Shown in pieces: positions 8,237-17,507 of a stretch of 64,000 nucleotides of DNA; position 1 is the stretch's first letter; every line of letters begins with the position of its first letter. The notes beneath the pieces were generated by a model that did not search any database, was not told the origin of the DNA, and saw only the letters and a list, made by a program, of their open reading frames with translations. The stretch comes from Hyphomicrobiales bacterium (GTDB taxonomy: Bacteria > Pseudomonadota > Alphaproteobacteria > Rhizobiales > Rhizobiaceae), in contig UCJA01000005.1 in the NCBI GenBank assembly GCA_900472675.1, positions 1 through 64,000 of the forward strand. The letters are read 5' to 3'. The position numbers were made by a program, and so were the translations under genes.

Positions 8237-10546
8237 ATGGCCGCCGATACCCGCTCGATTGCCGTCCTGATTGCATCCGAGATCAATGCCCGACCCGACC
8301 AGGTGGTCGCGGCGGTCGGCCTCCTCGACGAGGGCTCCACGGTGCCCTTCATTGCGCGCTACCGCAAGGAAGTGACGGGCGGGCTCGACGATACACAGCT
8401 GCGCAATCTGGCCGAGCGGCTGGTCTATCTGCGCGAGCTGGAAGCGCGCCGCGCCGCGATCGCCGACACCATCGTCGGCCAGGGCAAGATGACCGACGAG
8501 CTGGCCGCGAAAATCGGCAAGGCGACCACCAAGGCGGAGCTGGAAGACCTCTATCTGCCCTACAAGACCAAGCGCCGGACCCGCGCCGAGATTGCCCGTG
8601 AACGCGGTCTCGGTCCGCTGGCCGAAGCAATCTGGGCCGATCGCACGGCAGATCCCGCAGCATTGGCGCCGGCCTACGTGGTGGGCGAGGTGGCCGACGT
8701 GAAGGCGGCGCTGGAAGGCGCCCGCGACATCGTGGCCGAAGCCATCTCCGAAAATGCCGATCTTCTCGGCAAGCTGCGCCAGCACATGCGCACCGGTGCC
8801 GTGCTGAAGGCAAGGGTGGTGGACGGCAAGCAGGAGCCGGGGGCAAAGTTCGCCGACTATTTCGACCACACTGAACGCTGGTCCGCCGTGCCCGGCCACC
8901 GGGCGTTAGCCATGCTGCGCGGCTGGAACGAGGAGTTCCTGACGCTCGCCATCGAGGTCGATGCCGATGATACCTCTCCGGTGAAGCCGGCCCAGCGCAT
9001 CATCGCGACGGCCTTCGATATCCGCGACAAGGGGGCAGCCGATCGCTGGCTGCTCGAGGTTGCCGGCTGGACCTGGCGCGTCAAGCTGTCTGTCTCCCTC
9101 TCGCTCGACCTGATGCGGGAAATGCGCGAGCGCGCCGAGGAAGACGCCATCAACGTCTTTGCCCGCAACCTCAAGGACCTGCTGCTCGCCGCTCCCGCCG
9201 GCTCCCGCTCCACCATGGGGCTCGATCCGGGCATCCGCACCGGCGTCAAGGTCGCGATCGTCGACGGCACCGGCAAGCTTCTCGAAACGACCACCGTCTA
9301 TCCCTTCCCGCCTAGAAACGACGTGCGCGGCACCCAGGCGGAACTTGCGGCCCTGGTGCGCAAGCACAATGTCGAGCTGATCTCGATCGGCAACGGTACC
9401 GGCAGCCGCGAAACCGAAAAGCTGGTGGCCGATATGCTGGCGAGCCTGCCGGCCTCTGCCTCAGGCACCAAGCCCACCAAGGTGATCGTTTCGGAAGCCG
9501 GCGCATCCATCTACTCGGCTTCTGAAACCGCAGCGCTGGAGTTCCCGGGTCTCGACGTCTCTTTGCGCGGCGCCGTTTCCATCGCTCGCCGCCTGCAGGA
9601 TCCGCTCGCCGAACTGGTCAAGATTGAGCCGAAGTCGATTGGCGTCGGCCAGTACCAGCACGACGTGGACCAGAACAAGCTGTCGCGCTCGCTCGACGCC
9701 GTGGTTGAGGACGCCGTCAACGCGGTGGGGGTGGATCTCAACACCGCATCGGCGCCGCTCCTGTCGCGCGTATCAGGGCTCAGCCGCGCGATCGCCGAGG
9801 CGATCGTCGTTCACCGCGACCAGAACGGTCCCTTCCAGAGCCGCCGGGAACTGCTGAAAGTGGCGCGCCTCGGCAACCGCACCTTCGAACAGGCGGCCGG
9901 CTTCCTGCGCATCCGCAACGGCAAGGAGCCGCTCGATTCCTCGGCGGTGCATCCGGAAGCCTATGGCGTGGCAAAGAAGATCGTCGCTGCCTGCGGTCGC
10001 GACCTGCGCACCCTGATGGGCGACAGTGCTGCACTGAAGGCGCTCGATCCGCGCCAGTTCATCGACGAGACCTTTGGTCTGCCCACCGTCAAGGACATCA
10101 TCGCCGAGCTGGAGAAGCCGGGCCGCGACCCGCGCCCGAGCTTCAAGACCGCAACCTTTGCAGACGGTATCGATGAGATCGGCGACCTGAAGCCCGGCAT
10201 GCAGCTCGAAGGAACGGTCACCAATGTGGCGGCCTTCGGGGCTTTCGTGGATATCGGCGTCCATCAGGATGGCCTGGTCCACGTGTCCCAGCTGGCAGAC
10301 CGCTTCGTCAAGGATCCCTATGAGGTGGTGAAGGCCGGCGATGTGGTGAAGGTCCGGGTGGTCGAGGTCGACGTGAAGCGCAAGCGCATTGCCCTCACCA
10401 TGCGCAAGGATGGTGGCGAGGCACCGCCGCCGCCGCGCAACGGAGATCGGCTGAAGCCGGCCAACCAGAAGTTCGTCAACACCGAAAAACCTTCGAGCCA
10501 GGGTGCCTTCGGAGCAGCGCTCGCCGAGGCCATGAAAAAGCGTTAG
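8237..10546 (+). CDS. tex: RNA-binding transcriptional accessory protein Tex
   Basis: 769 residues, standard Tex/YhgF length. Order: N-terminal Tex helical domain ([16 protein letters not shown] near residue 45), YqgF/RuvC-like domain around 330-450 ([21 protein letters not shown]), helix-hairpin-helix repeats around 495-560 ([19 protein letters not shown]) and a C-terminal S1 RNA-binding domain ([20 protein letters not shown]). Tex proteins bind nucleic acid and affect transcription or RNA turnover; the precise role in rhizobia is not set. ATG at 8237 sits behind a GAGG at -10 and begins [16 protein letters not shown], the conserved N-terminus. Confidence 0.95.
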   Translation: MAADTRSIAVLIASEINARPDQVVAAVGLLDEGSTVPFIARYRKEVTGGLDDTQLRNLAERLVYLRELEARRAAIADTIVGQGKMTDELAAKIGKATTKAELEDLYLPYKTKRRTRAEIARERGLGPLAEAIWADRTADPAALAPAYVVGEVADVKAALEGARDIVAEAISENADLLGKLRQHMRTGAVLKARVVDGKQEPGAKFADYFDHTERWSAVPGHRALAMLRGWNEEFLTLAIEVDADDTSPVKPAQRIIATAFDIRDKGAADRWLLEVAGWTWRVKLSVSLSLDLMREMRERAEEDAINVFARNLKDLLLAAPAGSRSTMGLDPGIRTGVKVAIVDGTGKLLETTTVYPFPPRNDVRGTQAELAALVRKHNVELISIGNGTGSRETEKLVADMLASLPASASGTKPTKVIVSEAGASIYSASETAALEFPGLDVSLRGAVSIARRLQDPLAELVKIEPKSIGVGQYQHDVDQNKLSRSLDAVVEDAVNAVGVDLNTASAPLLSRVSGLSRAIAEAIVVHRDQNGPFQSRRELLKVARLGNRTFEQAAGFLRIRNGKEPLDSSAVHPEAYGVAKKIVAACGRDLRTLMGDSAALKALDPRQFIDETFGLPTVKDIIAELEKPGRDPRPSFKTATFADGIDEIGDLKPGMQLEGTVTNVAAFGAFVDIGVHQDGLVHVSQLADRFVKDPYEVVKAGDVVKVRVVEVDVKRKRIALTMRKDGGEAPPPPRNGDRLKPANQKFVNTEKPSSQGAFGAALAEAMKKR

Positions 10547-10583
10547 GCGCCACGCCGCGAGCCGCTGATACTTTGTCAGGTCT

Positions 10584-10608
10584 GTCTGTTCGACAGGAGG
10601 CTTTTTTG
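10584..10608 (+). terminator. Possible tex terminator
   Basis: A short stem CTGTC-TGTTC-GACAG followed by GAGGC and a six-T run, about 40 nt after the tex stop. The stem is only five base pairs, so this is a weak call. Confidence 0.35.
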
Positions 10609-10649
10609 TGTCATTTTCACGACGCAAGCCCTCTTGAAAAACCAGTGGG

Positions 10650-10677
10650 AAGGATTAATCCTTATCAATTGATAAGG
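10650..10677. promoter_or_regulatory. Two overlapping perfect palindromes upstream of cfa
   Basis: AAGGATTAATCCTT (10650-10663) and CCTTATCAATTGATAAGG (10660-10677) are both perfect palindromes and share the CCTT at 10660-10663. They end 26 nt before the cyclopropane synthase ATG. They could be a double operator, or alternative mRNA hairpins competing for the shared CCTT. No regulator gene is adjacent. The half-sites do not fit the FNR/FixK box (TTGAT-N4-ATCAA). Confidence 0.55.
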
Positions 10678-10703
10678 CAGCCTTAGTATTCGGCGGTGAG
10701 TCC

Positions 10704-11960
10704 ATGACCTCGTCCCTTCACGCGCTTTTCAGCAAGATCATCAAAGTCGGGAGATTGACTGTCCGAGGTTCGGGCGGTGAAACGCACTATGGCGGCGGGG
10801 GCGGGCGCAGCGTCACTCTGCGGTTCACCGACGAGGCGGCCGAACGAGCACTGGTCCGGGACCCACAGCTGAAGCTCGGCGAACTCTACATGGATGGCCG
10901 CATGCTGGTGGAAGAGGGCGACATCTACGAGTTCCTGGCGCTCGTGAAGGACAACACGCTGATCGAGGGCCTGAACCTCAGCATGATCGTCCATGCCGTT
11001 GCACGGCTCGTCGCATCGCAGTTCCGCAACCGCGTGCCGATCAATCACAACCGCCGCAACGTGGCCCATCACTACGACCTCGACGAGCGGCTTTTTGGGC
11101 TCTTCCTCGACGAGGACTGGCAGTATTCCTGCGCCTATTTCAATCCGCCCGGGATTTCGCTCGACGAGGCGCAGATCGCCAAGAAGCGCCACATCGTCGC
11201 CAAGCTGCTGGCCGAGCCCGGGCAGCGGGCGCTGGAAATCGGCTCCGGCTGGGGCGGCATGGCCATGTACCTGGCGGAATCCTCCAGCGTCGACGTGACC
11301 GGGATCACGCTCTCGACCGAGCAGCTGAAGATCTCCCGCGAGCGAGCCGCCCGGCGGGGACTGGCCCATAGCGTGCGCTTCGAGCTGCAGGATTATTACA
11401 ATCTGCCGACTGCGCGCAAATACGACCGTATCGTCTCCGTCGGCATGTTCGAGCATGTCGGCCGTCTCAACTACCGCCGGTTCTTCAACAAGGTGAACGA
11501 TGTGCTCGCCGAGGATGGCGTGATGGTGCTGCATTCGATCGGCCAGCCCTATCCAGCCTTCTACAACAATCCCTGGATGGAGAAGTACATCTTCCCCGGC
11601 GGCTATATTCCCTCGATTGCCGAGGTCGTGCCCTTCATCGAGAAGGCGGGCCTGCTGGTCTCCGATATCGAGATCCTGCCCATGCACTACGCCTATACGC
11701 TGCGCCACTGGCGGCAGCGCTTCATGGCCAACCGCGATAAGGCAGCGGCGATCTACGACGAGCGCTTCGTGCGGATGTGGGAATTCTATCTGGCCGGGTC
11801 CGAAATGGCCTTCACCCACGAGGCCTTTCACATCTTCCAGATACAGATCGTCAAGAAGCGCACCGCGGTGCCCGACAACCGCAATTACATCTACGAGCGC
11901 GAGGCGGAATTGAAGGCTTTCGAGCAGAGCCGGATCCCGCTCGACCGTATCGCCGTGTAA
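10704..11960 (+). CDS. cfa: Cyclopropane-fatty-acyl-phospholipid synthase
   Basis: 418-residue S-adenosylmethionine-dependent enzyme that methylenates unsaturated acyl chains of membrane phospholipids. Signs: an N-terminal lipid-binding domain, NHNRRNVAHHYDLDERLF, the active-site segment QYSCAYFNP, the SAM loop LEIGSGWGGMAMYLA, VGMFEHVG and the C-terminal HAYTLRHW-like segment (YAYTLRHWRQRF). Length is close to E. coli Cfa (382) plus a short N-terminal extension. The ATG at 10704 follows a palindromic leader (10650-10677), so expression is probably regulated. Rhizobia carry more than one cfa gene, so the symbol is by family only. Confidence 0.93.
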   Translation: MTSSLHALFSKIIKVGRLTVRGSGGETHYGGGGGRSVTLRFTDEAAERALVRDPQLKLGELYMDGRMLVEEGDIYEFLALVKDNTLIEGLNLSMIVHAVARLVASQFRNRVPINHNRRNVAHHYDLDERLFGLFLDEDWQYSCAYFNPPGISLDEAQIAKKRHIVAKLLAEPGQRALEIGSGWGGMAMYLAESSSVDVTGITLSTEQLKISRERAARRGLAHSVRFELQDYYNLPTARKYDRIVSVGMFEHVGRLNYRRFFNKVNDVLAEDGVMVLHSIGQPYPAFYNNPWMEKYIFPGGYIPSIAEVVPFIEKAGLLVSDIEILPMHYAYTLRHWRQRFMANRDKAAAIYDERFVRMWEFYLAGSEMAFTHEAFHIFQIQIVKKRTAVPDNRNYIYEREAELKAFEQSRIPLDRIAV

Positions 11961-12033
11961 GTGCCATCTGGCCGCAAGTATCAAGGCTGCGGCTTGCTTG
12001 ACCGCGGGCTCGCAACGGCTCTAGAACTCGGGC

Positions 12034-12984
12034 ATGAGCAAGAGTGAGCATGTCAACGGCCGCGTCTCCGACGCACCATCGGATAACTTCGTCTATCGCC
12101 TGCTGCCGCCGGCCGCCTGGCCCTATGCGCAACTGGCCCGTTGGGACCGTCCGATCGGCTGGCAGCTGCTGATGTGGCCCTGTTTCTGGTCGGCAGCCCT
12201 TGCCGCAAATGCGGGTTCTGACCAGCCGAACTTCTCCTTCGGCCTCTTGCTGTTCCACCTGGTGCTGTTCTTCATCGGCTCGGTCGCCATGCGCGGCGCC
12301 GGTTGCACCTACAACGACCTGATCGACCACGACATCGACATGGAAGTGGCGCGCACCCGGTCGCGGCCCTTGCCCTCGGGTCGCGTCTCGCGCACCCAGG
12401 CCAAGGTCTTCCTGGTTCTCCAGGCGCTGGCGGGGCTGCTCGTCCTCCTCCAGTTCAACGGCTTTGCGATCTTCCTCGGCATCGCGTCGTTGGCGACGGT
12501 CGCCATCTATCCCTTTGCCAAGCGCTTCACCGACTGGCCGCAGTTCTTCCTCGGCCTCGCCTTCTCCTGGGGGGCACTGATGGGCTGGGCCGCGACTTTC
12601 GGGACCTTGTACTGGGCGCCGGTCTTTCTCTATGCGGCAGCGGTCGCCTGGACCATCGGCTACGACACGATCTACGCCTACCAGGACAAGGAGGACGACG
12701 AACTGATCGGCGTCCGCTCCACTGCGCTGCGGTTCGGCGACAATCCCACGCCCTGGCTGTTCGGCCTTTATGGGCTGGCGCTGCTGCTTCTGGTCTTCGC
12801 CTTCATTGCCGCCGACGCCGGCGTCCTTGCCTATCTCGGCCTGGTTGCCGCCGCGCTCCAGTTCGGCTGGCAGATCCTCGTCCTCGATATCGCCAATGCC
12901 GACCAGTGCCTGAAGCTGTTCAAGCTCAACACCCGCGTCGGCGCCACCATCTTTCTCGGACTGTTCCTGTCGGCGCTGCTGTAA
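12034..12984 (+). CDS. ubiA: 4-hydroxybenzoate polyprenyltransferase
   Basis: 316-residue integral membrane prenyltransferase of ubiquinone synthesis; attaches the polyprenyl chain to 4-hydroxybenzoate. Both Mg-diphosphate motifs are present: NDLIDHDIDMEVARTRSRPL (about 92-111) and YDTIYAYQDKEDD (about 210-222). Eight or nine membrane helices are visible. The gene is followed 6 nt after its stop by a strong bidirectional hairpin (12990-13012). It lies 73 nt downstream of cfa, so co-transcription is possible, but there is no evidence of coupling. Confidence 0.96.
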   Translation: MSKSEHVNGRVSDAPSDNFVYRLLPPAAWPYAQLARWDRPIGWQLLMWPCFWSAALAANAGSDQPNFSFGLLLFHLVLFFIGSVAMRGAGCTYNDLIDHDIDMEVARTRSRPLPSGRVSRTQAKVFLVLQALAGLLVLLQFNGFAIFLGIASLATVAIYPFAKRFTDWPQFFLGLAFSWGALMGWAATFGTLYWAPVFLYAAAVAWTIGYDTIYAYQDKEDDELIGVRSTALRFGDNPTPWLFGLYGLALLLLVFAFIAADAGVLAYLGLVAAALQFGWQILVLDIANADQCLKLFKLNTRVGATIFLGLFLSALL

Positions 12985-12989
12985 CGGAA

Positions 12990-13012
12990 AAGCCCGGCTG
13001 GTGGCCGGGCTT
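12990..13012. terminator. Bidirectional terminator hairpin
   Basis: Perfect 9-bp stem AAGCCCGGC-TGGTG-GCCGGGCTT between the convergent ubiA and DUF6101 genes. Read on the minus strand it is followed by a TTTT run, so it best fits the DUF6101 terminator and can also serve ubiA. Confidence 0.75.
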
Positions 13013-13048
13013 CATCGCAGTGACTGAAAGAATAGGCGGGCGCTGATC

Positions 13049-13615
13049 CTATCGCCGTGCGATGATTTCCTTGCCTTCGATCTTCATGGCGACACCCAGC
13101 TTGCCGGTGGTGCGGCGAACCAGGAACCGCGGCCGGCGTTCCGCGAAATAGGAGTGGCGGCGGCGCTGCTTGACGGCATTGGTGCGAACTTCGCCCAGGT
13201 GGTTTTCCAGCGGACGGGCAACGCCGTCGGCTTCCACCATCAGCATGGGGATGCGGAAGGCTTCCGACCACGAACGCCAGTCAGCGGCAATGTCGCAAAG
13301 GTCATGAGCGACCAGCAGCGGAATGCAAAGGTCGGCATCGTCGTGATGCAGTTCGAGAGTGACGGTAACTTCGCCGTCGCCATGATCGATGGCGCGGGCT
13401 GCAACGCCCTTGAAGGCGCGGGCCGGAAGCGCGAAGGAGAGCGGCAGGCCGCTTTCCGGCAGGATCTTGCGAAGAACTGCGCCACGCTTGTCGATGGTGA
13501 TCGTTACATCTCCTGAGGTCTCGTGCAGCGAGTACGTGACATGCTGCGGAAAACGAGACGGATCGATCCTGAATGTCGATCCTGCCCAGACGGGCTTCAG
13601 AACGGTATTTGTCAT
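13049..13615 (-). CDS. DUF6101 family protein
   Basis: 188-residue protein of a family known to me only from alphaproteobacteria, mainly Rhizobiales. No signal peptide or membrane segment. Typical stretches: FRIDPSRFPQHVTY near the N-terminus, LPARAFKGVAARAI in the middle, and a basic C-terminal third (VKQRRRHSYFAERRPRFLVRRTTG). The basic tail could bind nucleic acid or an anionic partner, but function is unknown. ATG at 13615. Converges on ubiA and shares its terminator. Confidence 0.85.
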   Translation of the reverse strand: MTNTVLKPVWAGSTFRIDPSRFPQHVTYSLHETSGDVTITIDKRGAVLRKILPESGLPLSFALPARAFKGVAARAIDHGDGEVTVTLELHHDDADLCIPLLVAHDLCDIAADWRSWSEAFRIPMLMVEADGVARPLENHLGEVRTNAVKQRRRHSYFAERRPRFLVRRTTGKLGVAMKIEGKEIIARR

Positions 13616-13938
13616 CGGTTACTACCCTTGTTTTACCTGAGAGCCGTTGCCGGATTTCTCTGCGGGACTTTTGTCCTCTGAGGACCAAGGATAGGGCGCC
13701 CCCCTTCGAGAGCGCTTAAAAATCGCGGTTAAGGAAGGCTTGCCTCGGTGAATGGTTACTGAATTCGCTTGGCAATTGGGTTTCCGGGACATGAAGACCG
13801 GCAAATCCCGGTATGGCGCAGGGCTGCCTCAAGCGTCCAAAACGGGATATCTGCGACGCGGGCAGAAGGGCCTTTCCGTAGGTAAAAACCCTTATAAGCC
13901 ATTGCTTTTAAGCCAGGGCAGGGACCTGGCGTGCGGCC
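13616..13938. other. Intergenic region upstream of DUF6101
   Basis: About 320 bp with no credible gene. It holds a 13-nt dyad GTCCTC-T-GAGGAC (13673-13685) 57 nt before the DUF6101 start, which could be an operator or a leader hairpin. The rest, toward the ModE-like gene end, shows nothing I can name. Confidence 0.45.
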
Positions 13939-14325
13939 CTATCGGACGGGCGGAGCCTTGCTGTCTTCAGGGCGGAATCCGGGCTCCGTCTGACTGCTGA
14001 GCCAGTCCAGATCGGCACAAATAGCCTGGTTAGCGATCTCTTCCATGCGGCGATATCGCGCCAGCAACTCTGCGCCAAAAGGGGTCAGGCCGGCACCGCC
14101 CCCACTTTTTCCGCCATGCCGGGTAAAGATCGAGGGCTCGCGGAACATGCCGTTGATCTCGTTGCTGAGAAGCCAGGCGCGTCGATAGGACATATCCATG
14201 GCAGCCCCCGCCGCCCGGATGGACCCATGCTGGGCGATGAGCTCCAGCAGCTGCGCCTTGCCGGGCCCCAGGCGTGCGCCATTGTCGAGATCGATACGGA
14301 TCGTCGTCCTGAGCGGCGCGCTCAC
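13939..14325 (-). CDS. ModE-like winged-helix DNA-binding protein
   Basis: 128 residues containing the N-terminal winged helix of ModE/LysR-type regulators: LGPGKAQLLELIAQHGSIRAAGAAMDMSYRRAW is the classic ModE N-domain (residues about 18-50), followed by the wing segment GGKSGGGAGLTPFGAELL. The molybdate-binding TOBE (MOP) half of full ModE is absent, so it cannot sense molybdate in the usual way. The start is a GTG at 14325 that overlaps the upstream oxidase stop (GTGA), implying translational coupling. Last gene of a sua5-oxidase-regulator operon. Target genes unknown. Confidence 0.85.
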   Translation of the reverse strand: MSAPLRTTIRIDLDNGARLGPGKAQLLELIAQHGSIRAAGAAMDMSYRRAWLLSNEINGMFREPSIFTRHGGKSGGGAGLTPFGAELLARYRRMEEIANQAICADLDWLSSQTEPGFRPEDSKAPPVR

Positions 14326-15767
14326 GGCAGCGCCACCACCTTGCCGGGGTTCATGATGCCGGCGGGATCGAAGGCCTGCTTGATGCGGTACATCAGCGCC
14401 ATTTCGATCGGCGAGCGGATCTGCGCCAGTTCGTCCCGCTTCAGCTGGCCGATGCCATGCTCCGCCGAAATCGATCCGCCGGCGGCAAGTACGATGGCAT
14501 GCACGATGCCGTTGATCTCCCGCCAGCGGGCAAGGAAGGCCGGCTTGTCACCCGCCATGTCGTCGCTCAGCGGCTGGGAGATGTTGTAATGGATGTTACC
14601 GTCGCCGAGGTGGCCGAAGGCGCAGATGCGGGCACCCGGCATCGCCGAAGTGACGGCCCGGGCAGCCTCCTCCATGAAGGCCGGGATCTTCGACACCGGC
14701 ACGGAGACATCGTGCTTGATCGAACCGCCTTCCGGCTTTTGCGCGTCCGACATGCTTTCGCGCATGTGCCACAGCGCCTGTTCCTGGGCGACGGAGGAGG
14801 CAATCACCGCGTCCTGCACCAGCCCCGCCTCGAAGCCCTGCTCGAGCAGCGACTGCACCATGACCTCCGCAGTCTCCGCCTTGTCGGAGGTGGAGATGTC
14901 GATCAGCACGTACCACGGATACGGCGCCGGCAGGGGATCGCGCACGCCGGCAATATGCCGCGTGGTGAACTCGACCCCGAGCCGCGGCATGAGCTCGAAC
15001 CCCGTCAGTGCGCCACCGCAAAGGTTGGAAGCCTTTTCGAACAGATGTAGCGCGTCCTCAGGCGAGCTTATGCCGGCGAACGCGACCTGGTGTCCCGCCG
15101 GGCGCGGAAACAGCTTCAAGACCGCTGCGGTGATCACCCCGAGCGTGCCCTCCGCCCCGATAAAGAGGTCGCGCAGGTCATAGCCCGTATTGTCCTTCTT
15201 CAGCCGCCGCAGCCCGTTCCAGATCTCGCCGGTGGGCAGCACCACCTCCAGCCCCAGGCACAGCTGGCGCATGTTGCCATAGGCGAGCACCGCCGTGCCG
15301 CCCGCATTGGTGGACAGATTGCCGCCGATCCGGCACGACCCCTCAGACCCCAGCGACAGCGGAAACAGCCGGTTTACCGCTTCGGCGGCCTTCTGCACGT
15401 CGGCCAGAATGGCGCCACCCTCTGCCACCAGCACATTGGCGACCGGGTCCACGTCGAGAATGCGGTTCATCCGCTCCAGCGACAGGATGATGTCGCCGCC
15501 GGTCTCGCGCGGCGTCTGCCCGCCCACAAGCCCGGTATTGCCTGTCTGCGGCACGATCGGTGTGCCGGTCTGGCTGGCAAGCGTCATGATCGCCGCCACC
15601 TCCTGCGTCGAACTGGGCTTCAGCAAAAGCGGAGAGCGTCCATGGTAGAGCCCGCGGTTCTCCACCAGACGCGGTGCAAGATCCGCTGCCTCGCGCAGCA
15701 CGTGGCCTTCGCCGACGATCTGGGTAAAACGGTCGAGAAGGTCCGGCTTCGGCAGTGATGCATCCAT
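14322..15767 (-). CDS. FAD-binding 2-hydroxyacid dehydrogenase (GlcD/D2HGDH type)
   Basis: 481-residue flavoenzyme: PCMH-type FAD domain (about 45-225; PIVPQTGNTGLVGGQ binds the pyrophosphate, then GSEGSCRIGGNLSTNAGG) and FAD-oxidase C-terminal domain (FGHLGDGNIHYNIS and AEHGIGQLKRDEL, with the metal/substrate histidines). Such enzymes oxidise D-2-hydroxyglutarate, D-lactate or glycolate. I favour the D-2-hydroxyglutarate or D-lactate group, but the substrate cannot be fixed from sequence. ATG at 15767 has AAGGAGA 6 nt upstream. 25 nt after sua5, and coupled to the ModE-like gene. Confidence 0.92.
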   Translation of the reverse strand: MDASLPKPDLLDRFTQIVGEGHVLREAADLAPRLVENRGLYHGRSPLLLKPSSTQEVAAIMTLASQTGTPIVPQTGNTGLVGGQTPRETGGDIILSLERMNRILDVDPVANVLVAEGGAILADVQKAAEAVNRLFPLSLGSEGSCRIGGNLSTNAGGTAVLAYGNMRQLCLGLEVVLPTGEIWNGLRRLKKDNTGYDLRDLFIGAEGTLGVITAAVLKLFPRPAGHQVAFAGISSPEDALHLFEKASNLCGGALTGFELMPRLGVEFTTRHIAGVRDPLPAPYPWYVLIDISTSDKAETAEVMVQSLLEQGFEAGLVQDAVIASSVAQEQALWHMRESMSDAQKPEGGSIKHDVSVPVSKIPAFMEEAARAVTSAMPGARICAFGHLGDGNIHYNISQPLSDDMAGDKPAFLARWREINGIVHAIVLAAGGSISAEHGIGQLKRDELAQIRSPIEMALMYRIKQAFDPAGIMNPGKVVALP

Positions 15768-15792
15768 CGCCAATTCTCCTTGTGCGGCTTTT

Positions 15793-16770
15793 TCAGTCTC
15801 GCGGCGCAGCGGCCCGCGCCAGCCGGTCGTTGATGGCCTCGCCGAGACCGTGGTTGGGAACAGTGCCGACGGCAATCATGGCGGCTCCGCTCGCATCCGC
15901 CTGCTTCAGCATGTCGAACAGGTTGGCCGCCGCTTCGGCAAGATCGCCCGACGGGCTGAGATCGAACACTGCTGCCGTCCGCTCGGTTCCCGCCTGCGGT
16001 TCTCCGCCAAAGCGGATCAGTGCCTCTCCCTCGGCAACCTCGGTCGCATCGAGCCGAAGTGCCGCTCCCGGCGCATAATGGGAGGCAAGCATGCCCGGCG
16101 CTTCGATGGTGGCCGATGGACCGGCCGGCCGCGTCACGGCAATACCGGTCACGGCCTCGATCTCGTCCGCTGAAATTCCGCCCGGGCGCAACAGCAGGAT
16201 CGTGCCGCCCTCCACCCGCAGGATGGTCGATTCCACACCGACCATCGAAGCGCCGCCGTCTAGGATCAATCTAAGCTTCTCGCCCAGGTCATCTGCCACA
16301 TGGCGCGCGCTTGTGGGGCTGATCTTGCCCGACGTATTGGCGCTCGGTGCTGCCAGCGGCCGGTCGAAAGCGCGGATGATCTGCCCGGCAAACCCCTGGG
16401 GCACCCGGATGCCGACGGTCTCCAGCCCGGCGGTCGCCAGCGCATGGATGCCGGATCCTTCCCGCAACGGCAGGATCAGCGTCAGCGGCCCCGGCCAGAA
16501 CGCATCGGCGAGCTTCAGCGACAGCGCGTCGAAATGCGCATAGCGCTCTGCCATCGCCCGGTCCGCCATATGGCAGATCAGCGGGTTGAAGCGGGGGCGT
16601 CCCTTGGTCTCGTAGATGCGGGTAATCGCTGCGGGATTGGTGGCGTCTGCCGCAAGCCCGTAGACCGTCTCGGTGGGAATGGCCACGGGAAACCCGTCGC
16701 GCAGCACCTGGAGAGCCTCCGTCAGCGCGCCGTCCGGATCAAGCGTGATGTCGATGATCTTTGCCGTCAT
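15793..16770 (-). CDS. L-threonylcarbamoyladenylate synthase (Sua5 type)
   Basis: 325 residues: N-terminal YrdC domain (about 10-205; PTETVYGLAADATNP, KGRPRFNPLICHM, HYAPGAALRLD later marks the linker) plus a C-terminal Sua5 domain. It makes threonylcarbamoyl-AMP from threonine, bicarbonate and ATP for the t6A37 modification of ANN-decoding tRNAs. The two-domain form is the Sua5/YwlC type rather than short TsaC. First gene of a three-gene minus-strand operon with the FAD oxidase and the ModE-like regulator. Confidence 0.95.
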   Translation of the reverse strand: MTAKIIDITLDPDGALTEALQVLRDGFPVAIPTETVYGLAADATNPAAITRIYETKGRPRFNPLICHMADRAMAERYAHFDALSLKLADAFWPGPLTLILPLREGSGIHALATAGLETVGIRVPQGFAGQIIRAFDRPLAAPSANTSGKISPTSARHVADDLGEKLRLILDGGASMVGVESTILRVEGGTILLLRPGGISADEIEAVTGIAVTRPAGPSATIEAPGMLASHYAPGAALRLDATEVAEGEALIRFGGEPQAGTERTAAVFDLSPSGDLAEAAANLFDMLKQADASGAAMIAVGTVPNHGLGEAINDRLARAAAPRD

Positions 16771-16803
16771 GTCCGTTCGTGCATAGCGCGGACACGCCCG
16801 TCT

Positions 16804-17418
16804 TCAAAGCGATTTGATGATCGCCCGCACGGCCTGGTCGGGGGCGCCAAGCATCAGCACGTTCTTCATCGCCTGCTTCGGATCGCTGGTCTTGAACAGC
16901 AGCCCGTTCCGGCGCACGCGCCGCGAAATCTGCAGAGGCTGCCCGGGTTCGCCCTCGAGAGCTACAGCGAAATACATCCGGCCATAGCTGGCATTGATGT
17001 GTTCGAAGAACACCTCCTCTTCGCCGATGTCGGAAAAGAAGTTGGCGATGTAGAAGGACCAGCTCAGCTTGGCATGTTCCGCAAAAGCAGTCTTGGCCGC
17101 CGTCACATGGCAGTAGCCCAGGTGCGGTCTGTTCTCGAGCGTCCGGTGGAACACGATCTTGGGGAACTGGATGGCGCGGTGGACGCTGTTGATCCGGGTG
17201 CAGGTAATATCGCCCGCCGCTTCCAGCATTTCGCCGGTGCGCCTGGCAACCTCGTCGTAGCTGAGATAACGGCGTTCTTCGGAATTCCAGATCGGCTTTG
17301 CGCGGGTAATCCGCCCGGTGCGTAGGAATTCCGAATGCGCCGGTGCCTTCGTCGGCGTAGTTGCCGGCTGGGGTTGCCTTTTGGCGTCGTAGTAGCGGAG
17401 TTTTCCCGTCGTCGACAT
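16804..17418 (-). CDS. Conserved hypothetical protein
   Basis: 204 residues, cytosolic by appearance, with no motif I recognise. The first 40 residues are Pro/Thr/Lys-rich and probably disordered. The rest looks folded (YLSYDEVARRTGEMLEAAG, then LSWSFYIANFFSD). GC and codon use match its neighbours, so it looks resident. It ends 33 nt upstream of the sua5 start in the same orientation and may be the first gene of that operon. Confidence 0.7.
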   Translation of the reverse strand: MSTTGKLRYYDAKRQPQPATTPTKAPAHSEFLRTGRITRAKPIWNSEERRYLSYDEVARRTGEMLEAAGDITCTRINSVHRAIQFPKIVFHRTLENRPHLGYCHVTAAKTAFAEHAKLSWSFYIANFFSDIGEEEVFFEHINASYGRMYFAVALEGEPGQPLQISRRVRRNGLLFKTSDPKQAMKNVLMLGAPDQAVRAIIKSL

Positions 17419-17507
17419 GGCCTGGTCCTCGGATCGGGTAATTCTACCGCAGCACGCTTAACAAGCGGTTTCCCTGTCGTTTGCGCAACGGCAAGGAAAC
17501 GGCGGTT

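Noticed and set aside
10650-10677. FNR/FixK box upstream of cfa
   Set aside because: The dyad reads ATCAATTGAT, that is half-sites in the opposite order, and not TTGAT-N4-ATCAA.
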